Below, in pieces: positions 18,149 through 23,624 of a stretch of DNA of 23,624 nucleotides. The notes under the pieces were generated by a model. That model worked only from the letters and a program-made list of their open reading frames with translations. It made no database searches and was not told the DNA's origin. The position numbers and the translations under genes were made by a program. The stretch covers positions 1 through 23,624 of the forward strand of contig JBLIDT010000039.1 of the NCBI GenBank assembly GCA_047632755.1, in the 5' to 3' direction. The stretch comes from JAKVAV01 sp047632755 (lineage in GTDB: Bacteria > Bacteroidota > Bacteroidia > Flavobacteriales_D > Cryomorphaceae). Numbering within the stretch: the first letter of the stretch is position 1; each line of letters starts with the position of its first letter.

Positions 18149-18574
18149 CTAACTCAAGACCTGCCCGACAAATTCACGATAAGCCATTTGGGTGGAATCA
18201 ATTACCACTGACCTTTCTAAATCTCTTTCGTCGTAAGGGTTCATACTAGCGTGATGGGCTCTCACATGTTTATCGCTCCAGAGAACGATTTCCAAAATCA
18301 ATGGAGCCAGGTCAATTCCCTTGTTGGTGAGGAGGTAGATGTTTTCCTTCTTGTTGTTCGGAAGTTTCTGTTTGGTAATGATGCCAAGGGTCTCCAGCAT
18401 TTTCAGTCGGTTGGATAGCAAGTTGGTTGCAACTCCCTCGTCTGAGGTGCTGAGCTGTTTAAAAGTCGTCTTTTGATAAAGCAGCATATCGCGCACGATC
18501 AACAGAGACCATTTGTCTCCGATTAAGTCGAGTGCCGAGGCAATAAGGCAAGAAGAACGAAAGGGCTTCACCAT
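18149..18574 (-). CDS. HxlR-family winged-helix transcriptional regulator
   Basis: Predicted 141-residue DNA-binding protein. The N-terminal signature Cys9 with ALDLIGDKWSLLIVRDML (14-31) is diagnostic of HxlR regulators. The recognition helix falls at about GVATNLLSNRLKMLETLGII (47-66), with the wing at KLPNNKKENIYLLTNKG (69-85). Length is slightly above the usual 100-130 because of a C-terminal extension (about 110-141). Cys9 is at the position used for thiol or aldehyde sensing in some members. The gene is divergent from two membrane-protein genes and shares an 86-base control region with them, so they are its most likely target, along with its own gene. It ends convergently with the second CotH gene. 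Confidence 0.9.
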   Translation of the reverse strand: MVKPFRSSCLIASALDLIGDKWSLLIVRDMLLYQKTTFKQLSTSDEGVATNLLSNRLKMLETLGIITKQKLPNNKKENIYLLTNKGIDLAPLILEIVLWSDKHVRAHHASMNPYDERDLERSVVIDSTQMAYREFVGQVLS

Positions 18575-18587
18575 GTTAGGGAATCTT

Positions 18588-18642
18588 TTTTACTTTAAAT
18601 TCTAAAGTTATTTTACTTTTGCTTTAATTAGTAAAGTAAAAT
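18588..18642. promoter_or_regulatory. probable HxlR operator overlapping the membrane-pair promoter
   Basis: The 9-mer TTTTACTTT occurs at 18588-18596 and 18611-18619, and its complement AAAGTAAAA at 18633-18641, spaced 23 and 22 bases apart, about two helix turns each. The last two extend to a perfect 10-base inverted repeat (18610-18619 and 18633-18642). A full match to the Bacteroidota -7 box, TACTTTTG, lies at 18614-18621 and would start RNA about 30 bases before the ATG at 18661. A regulator bound to the inverted repeat would cover that promoter. The leftmost half-site lies just upstream of the regulator's own start, which fits autoregulation. Confidence 0.6.
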
Positions 18643-18660
18643 TAAGGAAAATAACTGATC

Positions 18661-19359
18661 ATGCTAGCAGGACATTACGCCACGGCTTTAGTGGCACATC
18701 AAAAATATCCCAAAGGAACCCTACTCTACTTCCTCATCATCTCTCAATTGCAAGATTTAATGTGGTTTACCCTGCACTACTTCGGCATAGAACCTACGGA
18801 GCCCTCAGATGTATTGGATACTTCGATTAGTAATATGACGGTAGACATGCTATACAGTCATGACCTGCTGCCCCAAGTGTTCTGGTGGATCGTTGCTTTC
18901 ATCATCGGAAAGGTGCTTTTCAAAAGCACTCGAATTGGCTTGATTGGAGTGGCGCTTGTTGCCGGACATTTCGTGTTGGACTTTTTCTCAGGCCACCCAC
19001 ATCATATTTTCGGTGCCGATAGCGTGGATGCGGGTTTAGGTCTCTACGCCTCCAATGTCTACCTGGCCATTGCCATCGAAGCCATATTTTGCACGGGTGC
19101 TCTTTGGTATTTTTTCAAGGAAGAGGCAAAAAGCGGAATCACGCGCACGACCAAGAATAGATTCGCCATCATTGGGATGTTTGTATTTGGCATCGTCTTT
19201 ATGCTGAGCATCGCTACCACTCCTTTTCGCGATTTATTCGGCATTCCCGAATTTGATCTCGGCTTTAACTCCAGCGTTCCTACTTTAATCATGACTTATA
19301 TTGCCATGATTATTTACCTAAACCATTTTGTACCAAAATTCAAGGTGGATAAGCAGTAA
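18661..19359 (+). CDS. multi-pass membrane protein, possibly YdjM-like membrane-bound metal-dependent hydrolase
   Basis: Predicted 232-residue inner-membrane protein with about six hydrophobic segments. Potential metal ligands sit at segment edges: GHY (His5), LQDLMW (Asp32), YSHDLL (His67, Asp68), GHFVLDFFSGHPHH (His103, Asp107, His112). This H, D, SH, HxxxD pattern recalls the YdjM/DUF457 family of predicted membrane-bound metal-dependent hydrolases, but the match is by eye and weak. It is the first gene of a two-gene operon behind the HxlR-type control region, 29 bases before the next gene. The start at 18661 fits the predicted RNA start. Its activity is unknown. Confidence 0.75.
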   Translation: MLAGHYATALVAHQKYPKGTLLYFLIISQLQDLMWFTLHYFGIEPTEPSDVLDTSISNMTVDMLYSHDLLPQVFWWIVAFIIGKVLFKSTRIGLIGVALVAGHFVLDFFSGHPHHIFGADSVDAGLGLYASNVYLAIAIEAIFCTGALWYFFKEEAKSGITRTTKNRFAIIGMFVFGIVFMLSIATTPFRDLFGIPEFDLGFNSSVPTLIMTYIAMIIYLNHFVPKFKVDKQ

Positions 19360-19388
19360 GCTTAAAGAATTATACTAGACAAACGGTC

Positions 19389-20180
19389 ATGTTCGCGTTT
19401 ATAAGAGAATTAAAATTCAGAAATGAGTACTTGTTTTACTTTGGTTTGCTGTGCCTGGTTTTGGCTATCCTATTTCTGGTTTTAACCAAATTAACCACGA
19501 CACAAATACAAGGAGTAAATGCTTGGTACAAGCCTTTCAAATTTGCCTTTTCCGTATTTTCATTCTCATGGGCAATGGGCTGGTATTGCTACTACTTAGT
19601 AGATTTCAATACCACACCATTCAATTGGACCATCATTCTCTTACTGGGTTTTGAAGTCCTCTACATTGCTTTCCAAGCAGGAAAAGGACAATTGTCACAT
19701 TTCAACATCTCTACATCGCTCTATTCAGTGCTGTATTCTCTCATGGGAATCGCGGCAGCGCTTGTAACATTCTACACAGCTTATGTCGGTTTGTTGTTTT
19801 TTACGCATTCCTTCCCCAGTTTGCCAATGCATTATGTCTGGGCGATTCGCCTCGGAATTGTGATTTTTGTGATCTTTTCTTTTGAAGGATTTTTAATGGG
19901 TTCGCGAATGAATCACAGCGTAGGTGCACTCAATGATAATTCGAATTGGTTTATCGTTGGGTGGAGCAAAACCGTGGGTGACCTGCGCATTGCACACTTT
20001 ATCGGAATGCACGCTTTACAAGTATTGCCATTGCTTTCATTTTATATTTTTAAAAGCACGAGAGCAACCCTAATTATTTCCCTGTTGTATGGCCTTCTCG
20101 CCACTGCTACGCTCGTTCAAGCCTTAAAAGGTAAACCAATATGGGCTTCTAAACAGGCAAAAAGTGAAGCCTTAAAATAA
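19389..20180 (+). CDS. seven-helix membrane protein of unknown function
   Basis: Predicted 263-residue protein with about seven membrane helices. I do not recognise the family by a named domain. Polar motifs inside or next to helices stand out: AWYKPFKFAFS (45-55), FQAGKGQLSHFN (95-106), FEGFLMGSRMNHSVG (165-179) and GDLRIAHFIGMHALQVLPL (197-215). The buried His104, His203 and His208, with Glu166 and the Lys/Arg residues, could bind a cofactor or conduct ions. It lies 29 bases after the preceding membrane-protein gene and is very probably co-transcribed with it. A convergent, frameshifted CPBP gene ends 29 bases away. Confidence 0.8.
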   Translation: MFAFIRELKFRNEYLFYFGLLCLVLAILFLVLTKLTTTQIQGVNAWYKPFKFAFSVFSFSWAMGWYCYYLVDFNTTPFNWTIILLLGFEVLYIAFQAGKGQLSHFNISTSLYSVLYSLMGIAAALVTFYTAYVGLLFFTHSFPSLPMHYVWAIRLGIVIFVIFSFEGFLMGSRMNHSVGALNDNSNWFIVGWSKTVGDLRIAHFIGMHALQVLPLLSFYIFKSTRATLIISLLYGLLATATLVQALKGKPIWASKQAKSEALK

Positions 20181-20209
20181 AATGGGGCTAATACTCCACT
20201 TAGCAGATT

Positions 20210-20928
20210 TCAGTGCTTTTGCTCGATATCAAGAGCAACACTCTGAGGCTCCGAATACCCTTTCACTAAATACCAGATGACAATCCCAGGGGTAACAATG
20301 GCCTGCCAAACAAAGAATAGCAAAGTTGGCCATCCGCCGTGTTCAACTTTTTCTCCTGTGGGAATGAACCATTGATTTCCAAGAGGCCCTTCTGAAAAGA
20401 CGACAATGCTCATCAGAATCCAACCAAAATGCAGGCCTATTGACACATAGAGTGATTTAGTTTTAGCAAAAGCAAAGGCAAACATCCATCCTGCCGCACC
20501 GGTCAATAGAAATACATAAATCATTGGAATAATCCGACCACCAATTAAGCCGTAGCTAAACCAATGATAAATACCAAAGGCAATGGCACTGATCAAACAA
20601 GCCCAGAACACACCTATTTTTTTATCAATATGTACAGAATCGCTCCACGAAAAATTAGCTCTTCCAATAGCACTGCTTTCAAAGTCCACCAAAATCCATT
20701 TAAAGCCTCTAAAATTCCGTAATCACTATTTTCCTCGTAGCTCATTTCATTGAAATAGCTCTGACCTAAGAGGTTTATCGAACAGAAAATCGCCATGAGT
20801 ACAAACCCCGCCGAAAACTCTTTCAATCGTCTGCGAGAGGGAATGATGCCCAAGACTGCTATATGCTCTTTTGAGAACAACCAAAGAATCAACCAGGAGA
20901 GAATAAATACGATTAAAACACCTATCAC
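20210..20928 (-). pseudogene. CPBP-family intramembrane protease, split by a frame change at an A-run
   Basis: Two overlapping minus-strand frames make up one CPBP (Abi/CAAX-processing) membrane protease. The first (start GTG at 20928) gives 104 residues with a leading helix and motif 1, EELIFRG (Glu89, Glu90, Arg94), then meets TAG at 20614-20616. The next frame continues with IGVFWACLISAIAFGIYHW, holding motif 2 (FGIYH), and later GLHFGW, motif 3. The break falls on seven A (20617-20623, minus strand). Reading A AAA AAA with a -1 slip, or adding one A, joins them into 239 residues. So this is a real frameshift mutation, a programmed frameshift or a base-call error. No ATG was found; a stop at 20944-20946 limits the N-terminus. 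Known members cleave membrane-linked substrates; the target is unknown. Confidence 0.8.
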
Positions 20929-21196
20929 GACTGTCAGTACTATTTATGAACCTGCTCAATTTACTACTTATCCTTGAACCTGTTAGCGACACCACAAACA
21001 GTCTAAATGTTTCAAAAAAGAGATAACTATGATCTGTTTTAGGGTTTTTCACCTCCTGTATTGGTCGACCTGAATATGTGCGCATGCTTACTTGATTAAG
21101 ACCAAGAAACATTTTTGTGGAATCAAATTCAAATCAGACAAGAAGGCAATGTTCTAAAAAAAGTCTGCATCATTCAATGGCTCATTGGAAGAAACA
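20929..21196. other. intergenic region upstream of the CPBP gene
   Basis: AT-rich DNA between the CPBP start and the terminator of the reductase gene. Open frames here on both strands are short, and a 121-codon minus-strand frame reaching 21112 runs in the wrong phase across the CPBP coding region, so I treat them as chance. No consensus promoter or repeat was found. Confidence 0.45.
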
Positions 21197-21232
21197 AAAA
21201 ACCCAGAACAGCCATCGCCGTTCTGGGTTTTT
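21197..21232 (-). terminator. intrinsic terminator of the reductase gene
   Basis: A perfect 13-base stem, AAAAACCCAGAAC (21197-21209) with GTTCTGGGTTTTT (21220-21232), encloses a 10-base loop. Read on the minus strand, the hairpin ends in GGG followed by a run of T, 21 bases after the stop of the reductase gene at 21253. The stem's own A/T ends make it able to act on either strand. Confidence 0.85.
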
Positions 21233-21252
21233 CTATTTTACTCGTATCTTAT

Positions 21253-22263
21253 TTAAAGAAACGACTTCACCGATGCTGCGGTGTCCAAAACCGTTTTTTC
21301 TAGTGGAATTGGTTTCCAATTAAATGTCTTCATCGTTTCGCTCACATCTCCATTAAAAGTGTTGCCGATAAAAGGGCGCATTCCTTTCAAATCACTATTG
21401 AAATTGGACATGAACTTCAGTAAGAAATTCGGAGCCAGCTTGTCGCTTACTTTATCGTAGCCATTGGTTTTTAGAATCTGAGCCATCTCCTGAAAAGCAT
21501 GCGCTTTCTCTGTGGTAACGATGAATCGCTTGCCATTGGCCTTTTCATTTTCTAAGGCTTGAACGTGAATAGCAGCAACGTCTCTTACGTCCGACATATT
21601 GATAGCCGCTTTCGGAAGCATTGGCATTTTACCCGTGATCATAGTCTTGAACATAGTCATCGACTCACCAGAGAGGTTAGCAGAAAGTGTTGGGCCATAC
21701 ACCGGACCTGGATTTATTACAACCAACTCCAGTTTGTACTCTCCTTCTTGGGCATTGATGAAATCCCAAGCGCTTTTTTCAGCGAGTGTCTTACTCTTTA
21801 GATAAGCCGTCGCGTGTTTTGCATTTACATTCGTCCAACTGTCTTGATTCACATCAACGGAGCCATTGGCATCGCCCAACATGGCTACCATGGAAGAAGT
21901 GAGAACCACTCGCTTGATACCTGCTTTCTTCGCAGCTTTTAAGGCGCGTTGGGTTCCTTCAACAGCTGGCTTGATCAATTCATTCTCGTCTTTTGGTTCT
22001 CTAGAAACATAAGGAGAAGCCACGTGCAAGACATAATCACAGCCCTCCATCGCTTTGTCCCATCCTTCATCTTTCAAGAGGTTTAGCTCGCAATATTCTA
22101 GGTTGCCTTTCGGGTCAACAACCGTTTTGACAGCATTTGTTATGGCATCTGTTTTGGCCAAACTTCTTACAGAACCTCTTACTGCATAGCCCTGCTTCAA
22201 TAGTTCAGCTGCACAATGCTGGCCAATGTATCCTGATACTCCCGTTACTAGTACTTTCTTCAT
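21253..22263 (-). CDS. NAD(P)-dependent extended SDR reductase (dihydroflavonol reductase/aldehyde reductase type)
   Basis: Predicted 336-residue soluble oxidoreductase. The N-terminus is a Rossmann fold with GVSGYIG (8-14, the GxxGxxG motif). The catalytic set is Ser123/Ser124 in LTSSM, then Tyr154 and Lys158 in YLKSK. NPGPVYGP (184-191) and the DVRDVA segment (225-230) are typical of the dihydroflavonol-4-reductase/NAD-dependent epimerase group that reduces aldehydes and ketones. The frame extends 12 codons upstream to 22299, but the promoter at 22301-22330 places the RNA start near there, so the ATG at 22263 is the likely start. The gene appears monocistronic, ended by the hairpin at 21197-21232. 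Substrate unknown. Confidence 0.9.
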   Translation of the reverse strand: MKKVLVTGVSGYIGQHCAAELLKQGYAVRGSVRSLAKTDAITNAVKTVVDPKGNLEYCELNLLKDEGWDKAMEGCDYVLHVASPYVSREPKDENELIKPAVEGTQRALKAAKKAGIKRVVLTSSMVAMLGDANGSVDVNQDSWTNVNAKHATAYLKSKTLAEKSAWDFINAQEGEYKLELVVINPGPVYGPTLSANLSGESMTMFKTMITGKMPMLPKAAINMSDVRDVAAIHVQALENEKANGKRFIVTTEKAHAFQEMAQILKTNGYDKVSDKLAPNFLLKFMSNFNSDLKGMRPFIGNTFNGDVSETMKTFNWKPIPLEKTVLDTAASVKSFL

Positions 22264-22300
22264 TTTATGCGAATTCGATTTATTGCTTTTCTTGAGCAAT

Positions 22301-22330
22301 CAAAAGTAATCAATTCGGCTTTGAACCAAA
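22301..22330 (-). promoter_or_regulatory. Bacteroidota-type promoter of the reductase gene
   Basis: On the minus strand TTTG (22327-22330) is followed after 18 bases by TACTTTTG (22301-22308), a full match to TTTG-N17-23-TAnnTTTG. RNA would begin close to 22294, about 30 bases before the ATG at 22263. It also argues against the earlier in-frame ATG at 22299, which would lie at or before the RNA start. Confidence 0.7.
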
Positions 22331-22728
22331 GCCAGCGGGAACAAACGGAAAGCTCAATACCTTCATGAACTATTTGGATTTACTTTGGATGAATTCCCTC
22401 ACAAAAGGAAGGCTGAACTTCCCCATGCTGAAGAAGAGCTCAACCGACGCAACAAGTGTAAATAAGCTTCTGGAAGCAAAGGAGCAGTTTTTAAAAATTA
22501 AGAATTTCTGGAAAGAAGATAAGATCGGCAATCTCTTTTCAGGCTTCATACTCGTGACGATTGCGTTCAATCCCTGACTTTTCAAATTCGTTCCCCTTAA
22601 CGGAAAAAACGTGTGTACCCTGTTATTTTTCAAAGATCAAAAACACGAAGGCACATAATGGAATCTGCTATTAATGTGCGTTATTTGGTTTATCCGACTG
22701 CTGCATCAACCTAAACACCAACACCTGA
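22331..22728. other. intergenic region upstream of the PLP decarboxylase gene
   Basis: Nearly 400 bases between diverging genes. A 70-codon plus-strand frame (22365-22577) and an 87-codon minus-strand frame overlap each other, and neither shows a motif, so I call no gene. An imperfect inverted repeat, GCACAT (22651-22656) and ATGTGC (22674-22679), about 50 bases before the decarboxylase start could be a regulator site or part of its leader. No full consensus promoter was seen for that gene. Confidence 0.4.
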
Positions 22729-23624
22729 ATGACAACCAAACGAGAAAACTCCATTGAAATGAGCAAGGCCGAATTTCAAAAGATCGGTTACGAACTCATC
22801 GATACCATCTCTGAATTTTTTGATGTCATTTCTGAAAAGCCTGTTACCACAACCAATTCTCCACTGGAATTGAAAAAAGAGCTGGGGAATTCCTCTTTAC
22901 CAGAAAACGGACGGCCCGCAAAAGAGTTGATCTCTTCTGCTACTAAATTATTATTCGACAATTCGCTATTCAATGGCCACCCCAAGTTTTTTGGTTTCAT
23001 CACCTCTTCCGCAGCGCCAATCGGAGCTTTGGCAGATTTGCTGGCGGCTTCGATCAATCCGAACGTGGGCGGACAAATACTTAGTCCGATGGCCACCGAG
23101 ATCGAAAAGCAAACGATTCAATGGTTGGCCGAATTTATTGGGGTCTCCCCCACTTATGGCGGCGTATTGGTAAGCGGTGGCAACATGGCAAACTTTACTG
23201 CTTTCCTTGCCGCGAGAACCGCCAAAGCACCCAAGAACATCAAAGAAGACGGTCTTTCAAACACGACAAACCAACTGATCACCTACTGCCCGAAATCTAC
23301 CCATACGTGGATTGACAAAGCGGCCATATTGTTTGGGCATGGCTCCAAGTCCGTGCGTTGGATACCAACCGACGAATCCAATAAAATGGACAATACTATT
23401 TTGGAGAAAACCATAAAAGAGGATCTAGCCCTGGGACACCAACCATTTATGGTGGTGGGCACCGCAGGAGATGTGAGCACTGGGGTTGTCGATGATCTCG
23501 AAGCCATCGCCGCTATTTGCAAAACCTACGATTTGTGGTTTCACATAGATGGCGCATACGGCGTTCCCGCTGCTGTCATTCCCGAGTTAAGGGAATTATT
23601 CGTCGGAATAAAAGAAGCGGACTC
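22729..23624 (+). CDS. PLP-dependent group II decarboxylase (aromatic/acidic amino-acid type), 3' end outside window
   Basis: The first 298 residues of a group II pyridoxal-phosphate decarboxylase, cut by the right edge. Landmarks in order: HPKFFGFITSSAAPIGALAD (84-103); NPNVGGQILSPMATEIE (110-126), seen in aromatic-amino-acid decarboxylases; VSGGNMANF (148-156), which binds the PLP phosphate; STHTWIDKAA (190-199), whose His192 would stack on the PLP ring; and FHIDGAYGVPA (271-281), whose Asp274 would pair with the PLP nitrogen. The PLP lysine lies further on and cannot be checked. Start ATG at 22729; Met11 is an alternative. The product would be an amine, but glutamate, tyrosine, tryptophan and related substrates cannot be separated from this part. 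Confidence 0.9.
   Translation, partial: MTTKRENSIEMSKAEFQKIGYELIDTISEFFDVISEKPVTTTNSPLELKKELGNSSLPENGRPAKELISSATKLLFDNSLFNGHPKFFGFITSSAAPIGALADLLAASINPNVGGQILSPMATEIEKQTIQWLAEFIGVSPTYGGVLVSGGNMANFTAFLAARTAKAPKNIKEDGLSNTTNQLITYCPKSTHTWIDKAAILFGHGSKSVRWIPTDESNKMDNTILEKTIKEDLALGHQPFMVVGTAGDVSTGVVDDLEAIAAICKTYDLWFHIDGAYGVPAAVIPELRELFVGIKEAD

Noticed and set aside
20747..21112. 121-codon minus-strand frame that might be an N-terminal extension of the CPBP protease
   Set aside because: It is in a different phase from the CPBP frame and its first 60 residues are polar, without the helices expected; a second frameshift would be needed.
22365..22577. 70-codon plus-strand frame before the decarboxylase gene
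   Set aside because: Lysine-rich with a short hydrophobic end, but overlapped by an equally long opposite frame and matching nothing I recognise; kept only as part of the intergenic entry.

Overview
The window looks like a piece of the chromosome of a Bacteroidota bacterium, most likely a marine member of the Flavobacteriia or a related class. Two secreted proteins end in the C-terminal domain used by the type IX secretion system. The best promoter fits the Bacteroidota consensus (TTTG, about 19 bases, TAnnTTTG). Intergenic DNA is AT-rich, start codons lack good Shine-Dalgarno sites, and two intergenic repeats resemble the short inverted-repeat elements common in flavobacterial genomes. A beta-carotene dioxygenase homologue (blh) and an NhaA antiporter suit a saline habitat. 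I see no rRNA, tRNA, CRISPR array or intact insertion sequence.

Layout, left to right. 1-536 is almost gene-free, apart from a possible gene start running off the left edge. 537-1445 (-) is a Brp/Blh-family carotenoid dioxygenase. 1852-2931 (+) is an Old Yellow Enzyme-type flavin oxidoreductase, bracketed by two copies of the MITE-like repeat. 3335-4282 (+) is a membrane-anchored alpha/beta hydrolase. 4400-6163 (-) is an NhaA antiporter with an N-terminal DsbA-like domain that has lost its catalytic cysteines. 6310-12960 (-) is a three-gene tripartite efflux operon, transcribed outer-membrane protein, adaptor, RND pump. Its first gene is an unusual fusion of a periplasmic substrate-binding-like domain to a TolC-type channel.

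13427-18094 (+) holds two consecutive secreted CotH-family proteins with type IX sorting domains; the second also has a lamin-tail domain. 18149-18574 (-) is an HxlR-type regulator, divergent from a two-gene membrane-protein operon (18661-20180, +). The 86-base gap between them has three copies of one half-site overlapping a promoter, so the regulator probably controls the pair. 20210-20928 (-) is a CPBP intramembrane protease split by a -1 frame change at a run of seven A, inside a textbook slippery heptamer. 21253-22263 (-) is an NAD(P)-dependent extended SDR reductase with a clear promoter and terminator. 22729 to the right edge (+) is the first two thirds of a PLP-dependent group II decarboxylase.

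Most genes belong to known families. The candidates for something less described are the cysteine-free DsbA-NhaA fusion, the substrate-binding/TolC fusion, the split CPBP protease and the HxlR-controlled membrane pair. None is proven to be a new system from sequence alone.
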